NCBI GenBank assembly: GCA_007026445.1
Contig: VDMD01000100.1
Coordinates: forward strand, 1 to 64,000
Source of the DNA: Schizophyllum amplum
Lineage: Eukaryota; Basidiomycota; Agaricomycetes; Agaricales; Schizophyllaceae
Direction: 5' to 3'
Length of the DNA: 64,000 nucleotides
Below the pieces are notes generated by a model, which made no database searches, was not told the DNA's origin, and worked only from the letters and a program-made list of their open reading frames with translations. Shown piece after piece: positions 21,829-32,229 of the stretch; the stretch's first letter is position 1; every line of letters begins with the position of its first letter. Made by a program: the position numbers and the translations under genes.

Positions 21829-23431
21829 CTATCGTAAGAGAGAACTGTTTGCACACATCAATGTCATCATGTTCTCACTCCAGCTCTTGCCATCCTGATT
21901 CGTACGTTTCGACAGACGCTCCATCCGATTCCCTAGTTCCTCTACCTTCGACTTGTCTCCGAACACCGCATACAAGACCGTAAGACCCATATGGCTTGAT
22001 AGGTATAGGTCCATGGCTTGGAGGCCTTCCTGCTCAAGGATCGCGATCTGTGAACGGTACCTTCCGATCTGCGGCGCTAATGGAGCTGCTAGATCCGGAC
22101 TGATATACGGGAGGATTCGCGCGCGGCGAGCATCGGAGATGATGTGGCCCACGCACGCATCGCATTTGCAGTCGATACCGTACGGAGCGAGCTGCGCCTT
22201 GCGCTCTTCGTAGGGATGGCAGAGCAACACATATGAGATGAGAATCTCCTCGCCCGCAGCAATGTCGCGTACTGCATGCACTCCCATCGAGAAAGACGCG
22301 TCATAGAAGGTATACGCTGCATTGGGACGACAGCTTGATATAGTAATGGCGGTCAACAGACGATACCTCCTAGCGAAGATGAAATTACTCACCTGTGATT
22401 AAGACGCGAGATCTGGTCATAAACGAGCGTGTAGCGTCCGCCGGGTTCGCCATCACCTCGCCATGTCCACTGTGAGTTCCCGCCGAAGCCATTGGTTCTT
22501 ATGCGTCCAAGTATCGGGCCGCTACCATCGTGTTTGTTGCTGTTCGCCAGTGCCATCAGCGCCGCGCGTCTCTCGGGTAGCATGCGGTCGACGAAGGATT
22601 GGAGCTTCTTCTCCCACCTGTCCATGCGCTCCTGCAGCAGCTCCTCGATCGTAAAGTGCCCAGGAAGACAGACACCGGCGCTAGGGACATTCGCAGGCAC
22701 CATCAGAATTGCGCGTTCGGCGAGGATGAGCTCGCCCTCCTTGATGTCGCGCGTCGCGAAGACTCCGAGTCCTTTGTCCCCCGCAGATGCGACGCAGTGC
22801 AATGGGTGCGGCGGATGCGAGACAGGCTTAGGGAACCCTGGCTTCGAGAAGATGTGGCGCTTGGTCGCGATGTCCATAATCGCTTCGCACCAAGAGTCGA
22901 TCCGTTCCTCCTCGGAGTGCAGCGCCAAGTCGTTCCACATGATAGGGATGGTAATATGGATCGTCGCTTCGTCTCGTTGGTCGACTTCACCTGGCTTCGC
23001 TACCATACAGTCCGTTTGCGCGATCTCTGAGCCGTCCAAATCGTCTTGAAATCGCACAGAGTCAGTCACAGTGGCGCGAAGGGGAGTCTTAGTAGCACAC
23101 CTGCCCCAGCTTTCGTAACAACTCCATAGCTTAAGTTAACACGCGGCGACGGGCCCTCTGTTCGAGGCGTAAGTAAGGCGCTGGCCAGGGGTCACGAACA
23201 CAGTGGATGAGTGACGCACTTGGCATGTCCTTACGCTCGGTGTTCTTGTCTAGCCTGTTCGAGCCATTTCCACCGCCACCTGTGTCGATTTCTGATGCTC
23301 GTCAGCGCGGCCCTCAAAGTGTTTTGCCACTGATGCCACTCACTTTGTGCTCGTGAAGGTTTGTGAGGCTGAGTAGCTCCCGAAGACGCTGTCCTCGCTC
23401 CTTTGCTTTTCTTCAAGAAAGCTCGCTTCAT
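21829..23431 (-). CDS. SET-domain protein B, SMYD-like without MYND finger
   Basis: 453 residues from five exons (minus): 23344-23431, 23220-23279, 23101-23157, 22393-23044, 21829-22333; all phases fit and the total is a multiple of three. Exon 1 encodes the family N-terminus MKRAFLKKSKGARTAS. Exons 2 and 3 match SET-E/F (LDKNTERKDMP, VNLSYGVV). The SET core reads DKGLGVFATRDIKEGELI, then a helical insert (WEKKLQSFVDRMLPERRAAL), NHSCRPNA split by the last intron, AGEEILISYV and post-SET CKCDAC. It therefore belongs to the same sub-family as E and F but has no partner in the right half. Predicted protein-lysine methyltransferase; substrate unknown. Confidence 0.85.
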
Positions 23432-23921
23432 GGTCACTATACACGATTCCGACACCGATACAGCGATAAATTCGGCCACTGGGGAAAGACGTGATGAGGC
23501 GATGGCTATGCGTAGAAGCCGTTATATAAGACTGTCGTATGTGATCGGTCCTCTGGAGGATTTGACGGCGCAGTCATTAAAGGTTGAGCTTGTAAGGACA
23601 AAGATCAAAGGAAGAAACCCCATAAGACCAGCGACCGGTCAATTGAGCGTCCTTGTTGTCGGCCCAGTGCTCAGACCATGCCGCGACCCGCCTTTCGGCG
23701 AACGAGTCCTAGTGGCAGACTTGAGAATCATCCAATGAACAATATCACAGCACTCAATGAAGCCTTAGCAATGTCAGCGCATTGAAAGGTATTGCATGAT
23801 GATGGAATAAATACAACTTCAACAAGCGCCGCGGACGCGTTGCCGGCACGTTCCGAAATAGATAGGGGATGGTTTCCACGCCCGTGATCGCCGCGGCGGC
23901 ATCGTACCTTCACCTAGCTCA
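23432..23921. promoter_or_regulatory. Upstream region of SET-B
   Basis: Region 5' of the minus-strand SET-B gene up to the foldback element. A TTATATAAG-like motif on the minus strand lies near 23520-23530, about 90-100 nt before the ATG. Nothing else recognised. Confidence 0.4.
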
Positions 23922-24774
23922 CACGACAGACGTTGCCGAATTCGACGGCGGGGATAATCGTAGCGTTATGGGTTGATTTATGCTACATATTCCGAGAGTA
24001 TATACATAACAAATCACCACCGATGAAGACATGGGGAAATGAGTTGTATTTCGGTAGCTGTTTGGTATGTATATCCAGTAAAAAACAAAAAGGCCCATAT
24101 CTGGCCGAACACGGGACAAACGCTGGCCGGACGCGTGACGGACGATGCCCGGCCGTGTGACGAACAAAGGGCGAACATGTGACAGATGGTGGCCGAACGT
24201 GTAACGAATGCAGGTCGGACAGAGGCCGATCTTGGGAGCCGGACGCAGGCCCATGGAGTGACGTTGAACGGCACCACGTTCTCTGGCGACCTACGCCCTA
24301 CACAGCGCGTGAACAAGCAATATTCTGCAAGGCAAACATTCAGGGCCGTCAAATTATACATACCGTTGAAGATTAGTTGTGTTTAGTGCACTGTATGGTG
24401 TACAACTCGCCAGAAAACGTGTTGCCGTTTAACGTCACGCCATGGGCCTGCGTCCGGCTCCCAAGATCGGCCTCTGTCCGACCTGCATTCGTTACACGTT
24501 CGGCCACCATCTGTCACATGTTCGCCCTTTGTTCGTCACACGGCCGGGCATCGTCCGTCACGCGTCCGGCCAGCGTTTGTCCCGTGTTCGGCCAGATATG
24601 GGCCTTTTTGTTTTTTACTGGATATACATACCAAACAGCTACCGAAATACAACTCATTTCCCCATGTCTTCATCGGTGGTGGTTTGTTATGTATATACTC
24701 TCGGAATATGTAGCATAAATCAACCCATAACGCTACGATTATCCCCGCCGTCGAATTCGGCAACGTCTGTCGTG
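23922..24774. mobile_element. Foldback element with 368-bp inverted arms
   Basis: Two near-identical inverted arms (about 23922-24289 and 24407-24774) enclose a 117-bp spacer. Arms differ at only a handful of inner bases, so both contain the same frame in opposite directions, which is a shadow and not a gene. Termini are CACGACAG/CTGTCGTG and are flanked by a candidate 3-bp target duplication TCA (23919-23921 and 24775-24777). CAC-type ends with a 3-bp duplication would suit a CACTA-like element, but arms this long are more typical of foldback transposons. No transposase. The transcript would form a very long hairpin. Confidence 0.8.
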
Positions 24775-24879
24775 TCATTCAGATAATTGTGGTCGAGGTC
24801 TACTACGATGCTGGGTACTTATGAAAATGCATAGTAAGAATCGTCATAACTGACGCGATCGGCAGATATCAAACAAGAT

Positions 24880-24945
24880 ATGCGACCTCTTCTCGCGCGC
24901 AGTGTGACATTCGCAAACGTGGAGCGACAACAAGCCGGATTCGTC
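24880..24945 (+). pseudogene. Original 5' coding end of F-box2, cut off by the hAT-like element
   Basis: From the ATG at 24880 the frame reads RPLLARSVTFANVERQQAGFV, matching the N-terminal helix of F-box1 (ILERASSLANLELQRIGYV) and F-box4. It is interrupted after the codon for Val by the element at 24946-25420; the matching continuation (FVPSTAERNE) starts on the far side of the target duplication. The 21 bases before it (CTGACGCGATCGGCAGATATC, positions 24851-24871) are identical to those before F-box3. Confidence 0.75.
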
Positions 24946-25420
24946 CAGGGGGCGGTGAGATCAGCGCCATCAAATATAGGGTGGGTGACTTGGGTCGTGG
25001 GAACTTTTGCCTCTTTCCAGCCAGTTCGACTCTTGTCGACACCTTTTCTCTCCCCTAATCTGCTTTATGAATGGCTTTAACATGGTAGACGTTTGTGTTA
25101 TCGTTCGTAGCACTCCCCCCGAGTCGTAGGTGGCGTACCGGATCGAAAGTCGTCGTGGGGCGGCTTGCAAACCCAGATGAGGGCCAGTGCTGGTCTTGGC
25201 GGGGTGGCTGAGCTTCGGGGGGAGGGCAAGGGGGCTCACATCAAAAATTTGGTGGAGTATCAGATGCCAACGCGTCGCCGATGGTGTTAGAAAGGCTTCC
25301 CGCCGCTGCACAGAGCCCCTTTGCAGTGAAGTCCAGCGAGAGCCGGACTTTGCCGGTCGAAAATTCCACGACCCAAGTCACCCACCCCATATTTGATGGC
25401 GCCGATCTCACCGCCCCCTG
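24946..25420. mobile_element. hAT-like miniature element with 8-bp target duplication
   Basis: 475 bp with about 55-bp terminal inverted repeats beginning CAGGGGGCGGTGAGATC and ending with the complement. Perfect 8-bp direct repeats GATTCGTC flank it (24938-24945 and 25421-25428). CAGGG-type ends with an 8-bp duplication are diagnostic of the hAT superfamily. It has no transposase frame and so is non-autonomous. It is inserted inside the first coding exon of F-box2. The left TIR contains a GTGAG donor-like site (24955), and the right TIR supplies an ATG (25396) in frame with F-box2. Confidence 0.9.
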
Positions 25421-26835
25421 GATTCGTCCCCTCTACCGCTGAGCGGAATGAAGTCGAGTTCACGATGTCGCTTCTGGCGTCCTCGTTGCCAGACATCGAC
25501 GCCGAGATTGGGCGACTCTACGTGCTGCGAGAGCGAGTTTGCACGCAGCTCGATATCAGCAAGTCTGTCCTTGCTCCCGTCTGGCGCCTCCCGGTTGAGA
25601 TCATATCCCAAATCTTCCTTCATGTATGCGGCACGACTTCCGAAGCGTTCGACCAAGCGGTCGTGCTTGCTCGTGTCTGCCTGTCATGGCGGACTATCGC
25701 ATGGAGCATACCTCAGCTGTGGAACCACATCTCCTCCTCCGGCACTCACACACGCACACGCGCAGTCCCGAGCTTTGCAGAGCAGGCGGCTCTCTCTGGG
25801 ACCTTACCACTGCATATAAATCATCTGCGCGGCTCCGACGACGCCCTACCTGCGCGGCTTTTGGAAGAACTGTGCCCTCATGCGTCCCGCTGGCGGACCC
25901 TAGAGATTGGTGCACCTTGTGCAGTCTTCGACGCCATACCCATCATCGACATGCCGAATCTCGCAGACGTCCGCATAGATCTTGTGGGCCCACCGACATC
26001 CGAGTCGCTGGGTTTTCTGGCTGGCGCGTCGGACCTTCGCCAGCTTACGCTCAAGCTCTTCCCAAACCTGGGATATGAGTGGGACATATTGCAGATGCCG
26101 CCCCTTCGCACCCTCACACGTCTGATATTGGTCATGCGCCAGTTCACGCATATTTCGCTGCGAGCAGTACTATCCGCACTATCCCATAGCTCCTTATCTC
26201 TCGCATATCTCAAAGTGGCCGGAGGGATATCCGGTGCCGATGATTTATCTGTACCCAGTGGTCCAACAATTATGAATGGCCTCCTTGTCGCCGACCTTGC
26301 GGGGGCGGCCCTGGCACTTCTCGACCGCGTGGCCATGCCGCGAATCGAGGAGCTCATACTGCGAGAAAGGAAGCATATGCGGCACGATCCCCTCTCGCTG
26401 CTGTTGGTCTTTCTCTGCCATCCTGCACATGCCGAACACCGCCGCCTACAGCGCCTCACCGTTGCCATAACTTGGAAAATCGATCAGGACTTATTCCTGC
26501 GCTGCCTGGAAAAGCTGGGCGAGCTTCGCGAGCTGCGTGTCGAGAATGACTCATGGGATACGTTGGGCCTCATGACGGAGGATACAATCAACCACCTAAC
26601 GTGCACCGACGATAGGATACCGTTACTCCCAAAGCTCAGCAAGGTCGTGCTCAGGTTCTGCCGTCGTGAGCTTCTGCAGATGGTCCAGAGCCCGCTGCGA
26701 GCGATGTTGATGTCGAGAGAGAGACCGCGTGCATGCGCGTCGTGCGATGTGTCTGCTGTGGAGGATATGCAGATCATTGTGGGAATGCGCGGGGAGACTT
26801 CGCAGATTTACCGAATTCGACACACAACTACATAA
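25396..26835 (+). CDS. F-box protein 2, 5' end rewritten by a transposon
   Basis: Frame of 479 residues from the ATG at 25396, which lies in the right TIR of the hAT-like element; the first seven or eight residues (MAPISPPP) are transposon-derived. Then GFVPSTAERNE, the coiled segment (DIDAEIGRLYVLRERVCTQL), the F-box (APVWRLPVEIISQIFLHV, VCLSWRTIAWSIPQLW) and leucine-rich repeats to the end. It is a close paralog of F-box3 (42717-44210, opposite strand): shared stretches include GTTSEAFDQA, EQAALSGTLPLHI and PIIDMPNLAD. Whether the protein is still made depends on use of the new ATG or on splicing out the element. The body of the frame is intact, with Trp replacing the usual Arg in VRRLP. 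Confidence 0.75.
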   Translation: MAPISPPPGFVPSTAERNEVEFTMSLLASSLPDIDAEIGRLYVLRERVCTQLDISKSVLAPVWRLPVEIISQIFLHVCGTTSEAFDQAVVLARVCLSWRTIAWSIPQLWNHISSSGTHTRTRAVPSFAEQAALSGTLPLHINHLRGSDDALPARLLEELCPHASRWRTLEIGAPCAVFDAIPIIDMPNLADVRIDLVGPPTSESLGFLAGASDLRQLTLKLFPNLGYEWDILQMPPLRTLTRLILVMRQFTHISLRAVLSALSHSSLSLAYLKVAGGISGADDLSVPSGPTIMNGLLVADLAGAALALLDRVAMPRIEELILRERKHMRHDPLSLLLVFLCHPAHAEHRRLQRLTVAITWKIDQDLFLRCLEKLGELRELRVENDSWDTLGLMTEDTINHLTCTDDRIPLLPKLSKVVLRFCRRELLQMVQSPLRAMLMSRERPRACASCDVSAVEDMQIIVGMRGETSQIYRIRHTTT

Positions 26836-26853
26836 TTTTATATGCAGTACTTA

Positions 26854-27645
26854 GAGTCTGGCCGGCCACACTTAGCAGCTACGCTAAGCTCTGCGCTGAG
26901 CGCTGAATTCTAAATAAAAGCTGAATCGGCCCCACCGGAAGCCGACGGAAGGTGATGCGCGTGATGCGGCGTGATGCTAGTGTGATGTTCGTCACGTCGG
27001 TTGAACTTGTGTGACACGGGCGTGTTACACACGTCCCGCGCCTATATTGTGCTCGTTCCTTGCTGCACAATCGTCAGGCAGCCCCAAATTTCTACCTGCC
27101 GTAATATTTGCTTGGATCATACATGCTCTGGCAGTTATTACAGCTCTGTACACCCAGCATCAGTGGTAGATGATCAGCCTCACCACATCAGCGTTCACTG
27201 GCGCCCCCCCCCCAGGTCCATGTATCTGTCCATGAGCACCCCAATGAGCCTGGAATGAGACTCTTAAGTATTTTGCTCCGTTTTCAGTCGAACTTTAGAA
27301 GCGCAGGCCGGTGTGGCACGGCGTGTTAAGACAATGACTTATTTAGGTCAGAAGATCACTGCCTGATCTGCCACCGCAATGTGCTAGCAAGAGTCTTCCT
27401 AGCCCGAGCATAATCTCAGTCTGGAGACGACCTGGAGGAAGACATGCAGTCTCATAGCTTTCACGCGCAGGACGTGTGCCCATGTCACACAAGTTCAACC
27501 GACGTGACGAACATCACACTAGCATCACGCCGCATCACGCGCATCACCTTCCGTCGGCTTCCGGTGGGGCCGATTCAGCTTTTCTTTAGAATTCAACGCT
27601 CAGCGCAGAGCTTAGCGTAGCTACTAAGTGTGGCCGGCCAGACTC
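26854..27645. mobile_element. Harbinger/Tourist-like miniature element
   Basis: 792 bp with inverted arms of about 180 bp (26854-27040 and 27465-27645) that start GAGTCTGGCCGGCCACACTT. The flanking trinucleotides are both TTA (26851-26853 and 27646-27648), the target-site duplication of PIF/Harbinger elements. No transposase frame; the centre has a C-run near 27208. It lies between the 3' ends of F-box2 and SET-C. Without it the gap is about 180 bp, close to the 208 bp between SET-I and F-box3 in the mirror arm. Confidence 0.85.
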
Positions 27646-27807
27646 TTATATCGATTTCTGGCCCAGGAGCGGTTACATCGAACAGCACCGCCGACTTCTA
27701 CGCATGGACTCTTCTTGCTACTGGCATGTTCCAAGGGAAATCGTTACTGACAAGAAGGACTGCATACTACACTGATCTACACGCAAACTTACATATAACT
27801 GGAGCAT

Positions 27808-29545
27808 CTAGAATAACTCCTTCAACGCAGGCTTGTTGAATTTGACCCAGTTCAGTTGATCCTCGCGCTTCCTCACCTCCGCCGCCTTCACGTTGTCCCC
27901 CATCATGCGATAGCCCATGCGCAAATGGTGATGCAGGGACAGGTAATCGGTTAGTTCCTCCAGCCCTTCCTCCTGAATAAGCGACACCTTCCACAGATTC
28001 CTCTTGATGTGGTAGTATGGGTTGCGATTGACGGGTTCAGGGTTGTTGAATGTAGCGATGATCGCACGACGGGCGTCGGAGGCGACGTGGTCGACGCATG
28101 ACGGGCAGCTGCATTCGAAGCCGTAGGGTGCGAGGCTCTTCTTACGCTCTTCGTAGTTATCGACGCCGCGCCTGACGTAGGAGATACAGATCTCCTCGCC
28201 CGCTTGAATGGGCCGCACCGCTCGAAGGACTGTCGCGAACAGCTCGTAGTCGAAATGTGGGTGTGCATTTGGGCGGCAGCTGGAGATTCGCGGAAGCGTC
28301 AAAACCGGCACGGTGTCCCCTATGGTGGACCTTCACATACCTGTGATTCGCGCGGGAGATATCATCGGCGACAAAAGAGAACTTGCCCGCCTCCCCAGGC
28401 CAATCCATAAACTTGTAGTCGCCCGGAGCGCCTATACCATTCGTCCTGAAACGCCCCGTGAGTGGCCCACTCCCATCGCCTTCGTGACAGTTGAAGAGCG
28501 CCAAGTAAGCCTCCCTCCGCGCCGGCGTCATCCGCGCGAGCAGTTCCTCGTAACGTTTCTCCCCAGCCCTGATCTGCGCTCCGATGACTTCTCTCTTCGT
28601 GACGGTCGGGGGTAGCCCGTCCGGGAACTCATCGTGCCCAGGTGGCATCAAAATGGGCGCCATCATGAGCGGTCGCTCAGCGACGATGAGGTCGCCCGTG
28701 TCCAAGGCGCGCGTCGCGACCAAGCCCGTGCCCTTGCCCTCCATGTGCTCGACGCGATAGACGGGGTGGGTGTTGCGTGGGATCCGTCCAAGCGGTTGCG
28801 CAGCCTGCATCTCGAGGATTTTGCGCTCGGTGGCGGGGTCGAGCAGTGCTTCGCACCAGCCCTCGCGTAACTCGGTCTTAGTAGGAACGGCCTTGCGAGC
28901 AGGGATGGTTGCGTAAACGTAGTCAACCTCGGGGAGAGGGAGATTTCCTTTCAAGCTCGCGCGTGCAAACTCAGGAATGGCGAGTTCGTCGGAGTCTTAA
29001 AAAAATCAGAATATGTCACGTTATATCGTAGTACGAAGACGTACCGGCATCTGCGAAGGACATCTTGGTGAATTGCGCCGGCAGGTTGTCGGACTTCTTC
29101 TTATTGGGAATATCGCTGACGATGCTGTTGGCCTCTTCGGGGCTATAGGATGTGACGGTTAGGTCTTGCAGACCCCCGAAGGCAGAGTACAGATCCGCCA
29201 CCATCGGAGGTAGCTCGACGCTTTCCCCGTGCTGGTCTTTCACGGCTTTGCAGATGGTAAGTCAGAACTGCCGGCGTGATATTCGACGGTCCATTTACTG
29301 TGAATGATCTCCGCGAGCGGAGGGTCCGGCGCTTCAACAGCAATCTCCGGAAGCGGAGGGTCAGGCGCCTCATCGGGGACGATATGCTCTACCTGCGTAG
29401 TCGGCACTACTTGAGAGAATCGGTTAGAGGCGAGAACATGCTGTCTAACCCGCCACTCACCCAAATCTGTGTTAGGCGCCGAGTCGCGCTTGGCAATCGA
29501 TCGCTGTCCCCGAGAAGAGTTCAGAAATCCGCGCTTGAAGTTCAT
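27808..29545 (-). CDS. SET-domain protein C, mirror partner of SET-I
   Basis: 507 residues from five exons (minus): 29461-29545, 29299-29409, 29045-29245, 28341-28995, 27808-28279. Phases fit, and exons 1, 3 and 5 have exactly the lengths of the matching SET-I exons (85, 201, 472 nt). Exon 1 encodes MNFKRGFLNSSRGQRS; exon 3 a C/I-specific block (VELPPMVADLYSAF). The core is GKGTGLVATRALDTGDLIVA, a helical insert (ELLARMTPARREAYLALF), NHSCRPNA split by the last intron, AGEEICISYV, and the post-SET pair CSCPSC. The extra 100 or so residues before the SET domain distinguish C and I from B, E and F. Predicted lysine methyltransferase of unknown target. Confidence 0.87.
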
Positions 29546-29659
29546 GGTGCAGATTTCCGGCGACGCTTCAGATCAAGAGCTACGACGATGAGAGGCGCGT
29601 AGAGCTGAGCGGCGAGATGAGGGTAAAATGACGAGACAAGAGAACAATAGAAACTCTGT

Positions 29660-29835
29660 GGCCGGTTCTTATGTGCGGCTGAGGATCTTCTCGTACTCCT
29701 TCGAGGCACGTCCCGTGACGCGATAGCACCCACAGTGCGTGCTTCTGACCCGTCGCGGAGTTCGTAAATTGAGGGCCCTGGCACCGCAGTCAATGGTATT
29801 GGGGACTTTCCCATGGTCGTTAACAATGGAAGCCT
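29660..29835 (-). promoter_or_regulatory. Conserved upstream block of SET-C (shared with SET-I)
   Basis: The reverse complement of this block aligns with 40535-40700 upstream of SET-I, including CCATGGGAAAGTCCCCAATA and GCTGAGGATCTTCT. Both blocks sit about 120-290 nt before their ATGs. A related segment with TTGTTCGCACGATGA occurs upstream of SET-E (32415-32445). It is either a shared promoter element or simply retained duplication sequence. Confidence 0.6.
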
Positions 29836-29929
29836 GTTGGCACATGGAAAGCAATCGTCGTGAAATACACCGCGCTAATCGAGCAACATGTAAGCACATC
29901 GCAGCGGCAAGTACGTACGACCTTTTGGG

Positions 29930-30262
29930 TGGGGCACGCGATCCCACTCGTACGCGCGTGTCCGAGGATCGCCCGCGTGGCTATTCGCTGGTTTCATGAA
30001 CGCATCCCGCCGCTCCGGCAGCATCCGTCCCACCGCGAGCTCGAGACCCTTCTTCAACTCTGAGAGGCGCGCCTGTATAACCTGCTCCATGGTAGATTGC
30101 CGCGGCAATTTGTGCACCGGCGGTAAGTACGCTGAGCGGGACGAGGAGGATCGGGCGCGCAAGAGCCGGCGAGGATGAGGGCGCCCAATTGGATGTCGCG
30201 GATCGCAAAGACGCCCAAACCTTTCCCCTTTCCAAGGGCGAGATGCCGCATAATGGGGTTGT
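29930..30262 (-). pseudogene. SET-D, degraded remnant related to SET-G
   Basis: Two separated parts of a SET gene survive in different frames: GKGKGLGVFAIRDIQLGALI (compare SET-G GKGLGVFATRDIKPGALI) and, further on, EKGLELAVGRMLPERREAF-like text reading KKGLELAVGRMLPERRDAF. The whole 5' half, the NHSC exon and the post-SET region are missing, and the middle is frameshifted. The flank at about 30270-30420 still matches the SET-G upstream region (36640-36790, sharing GTCACTGCTTTGTT and GACCGCG). So this is the left-arm copy of SET-G after large deletions. Confidence 0.8.
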
Positions 30263-30638
30263 GAGGACAAGACAACAAAGCAGTGACATGACTAGTCTTT
30301 CGCGGTCAATGCGTGGCGCTTAACGACGAGAGGGGGCGTCACAGCCGTTATAAACCCCTGCTAGCGAATGAGCTGTGAGAGCCTGTTCATGCTGCTACCT
30401 GGGAAAAATAGGGCGAGGTCGAACGGACACGCTATCTGGACAAGCGTGAAGTGATGACAGGAATGTTTTGGCAAGTTTGACTCGCAGTCGCCCAGAGCGC
30501 GTACGTTACGGCACATGACTGGTCACGAGAGATCACTGTCACGGTTCAACTTTAGGGCTTTCAACTTTGGCCTTCATCAATTACTCAGAACTTTCCTGGC
30601 GTGAGGTCTAAGACTACCAGCTTCAGAGGATTAAAACA

Positions 30639-32229
30639 CTACTTCATCATACTCGACATCATAGAGAGCAAGAGGGCCATATTCCGATCTGTGCTGTTAT
30701 CATCAAGGCGCTTCGACAGGACCTTCATCCGCTTGTTATACTTCGCCGCCTTCGCCTTGTTCTTAGACCCTGTGTACAGCGCACACAGACCCAGATGGTT
30801 GTACACGTACTGGCTCAAGCTCTCCAACCCCTCTTCCTCGAGGATGGCGATTTGCGTGAGATACCGGTTGATCTGGGAGGCGACTGGCTCAAACGTGTTC
30901 GGGCCCTCGTACGGGACGATCTGCGCACGACGGGCGTCAGAGGCGGAGTGGTCAGTGCATGCAGTGCAGGTGCAGTTCACGCCGTATGGCGCGAGCTTCT
31001 TCTTGCGCTCCTCGTAGGGCGAGTAGGTGTCGAGGTAGGAGATGAAGATCTCCTCGCCTTCAGCGATGTCGCGGACGGCAATGACGCTCTTGGAGAAAGA
31101 CGCCTCATCCTCGTCGTTGTGCTTCGCGTTCGGCCGACAGCTGGAAGTGAGGCATCTTTGTCAGTCGGAGCAGTCCACGACTGGAGAGCAAGCCCACCTA
31201 TGGTTCAGCCGCGAAATTTCGTCATAGACAAGTGTGTAAGTCCCGGCGATCCCCTCGCCTCCCTGCCACCTCCACTGCGAGCCTCCCCCGAATCCGTTCG
31301 TCCGGATCCGCCCAAAAATCGGCCCGCTCCCATCGTGTTCGTGTCCGTTCGCTAGCGCCATTAGCGCGGCGCGGCGCTCAGGCAGCATGCGGTCTGTAAA
31401 GAGTTTGAGTCGCTCCTCCCACACTATCATGCGTGCCTGCGACAACTGCTCGAGAGTGAAGTCCGGCGGGACGGCGACGTCTGTCGGAAGCGTCGCGGGG
31501 GTCATGATCAAGGGCCGCTCGGCGAGGATGAGGTCGCCCTCCTTGATGTCGCGCGTGGCGAAGACACCGAGGCCTTTGGCGCCCGCGGGCCCGACGCGAT
31601 GCACGGGGATCGGAGGGTGCGGGACGGGCTGGGGGAAGCCCGGGTATGAGAATATGTGGCGCTTGGTCGCGCCGTCGAGGATGGCGTCGCACCAGGAGTC
31701 GCGTCGTTCCGCGTCGGAGTGTATCGTGACGTCCTCATACATGAGAGGAATGGTGGTCAGGATCGGTTGGTGGTCGGGATGGTGGAACTCCTTCGCTTCC
31801 TCGATCGTCAGCGGCGGGGCTGTGAAGCCTTCGACTTTGCCTGAGAATGTTGTCAGCCGACGGGTTGTCGTGTCAGAAGTTGTGGATCGTACCTGCTCCC
31901 TCGACCGTGCCGTAGCTGAGTTTGATGAGAGATGGGCCACCTAAGCCGTACGGCGCTTAGCTGATGCTCGATCACTATGGGCAAGTTGACCAGCGGCACA
32001 CCTGGGATATCCACCATCTTCATGTTCCTATCCAATCCGCTCAAGTCGCGTCTCTCAACGCCGATATCCCGCGCTACGTCAACCTCTAGGACGTGTGTTA
32101 GCGCTTTCGAGCAGACTGGGTCCTACGATGCCACTAACTCTGTGACTGCGATGAACTCTGCGCCGTCTCGGCCTTTGGGCGCGACGCAGTCTTCTCCTTG
32201 TTAGTGTTCTTCAAGAAGCCTCGCTTCAT
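30639..32229 (-). CDS. SET-domain protein E, mirror partner of SET-F
   Basis: 455 residues from five exons (minus): 32139-32229, 32002-32085, 31893-31940, 31198-31840, 30639-31140. Exons 1, 2, 3 and 5 equal the SET-F exons exactly (91, 84, 48, 502 nt), and exon 4 is one codon shorter. Exon 1 encodes MKRGFLKNTNKEKTA. The core reads AKGLGVFATRDIKEGDLILA, then a helical insert (FTDRMLPERRAALMALANG), NHSCRPNA across the last intron, EGEEIFISYLD and CTCTAC. Downstream (30480-30638) it shares AGTTGAACCGTGAC and ACGTACGCGCTC with the 3' flank of SET-F. Intact and probably expressed; predicted protein methyltransferase. Confidence 0.88.

Noticed and set aside
23919..24786. Two identical 110-residue proteins in opposite directions
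   Set aside because: They are the same frame read from the two inverted arms of the foldback element; no start context, domain or codon bias.
24970..25311. Minus-strand 113-residue frame inside the hAT-like element
   Set aside because: It lies wholly in a non-autonomous element, has no transposase motif and no plausible start.
29389..29460. 72-nt intron in SET-C using the later acceptor
   Set aside because: The acceptor at 29410 gives a 51-nt intron, the same length as in SET-I, and preserves the shared VVPTTQ text.
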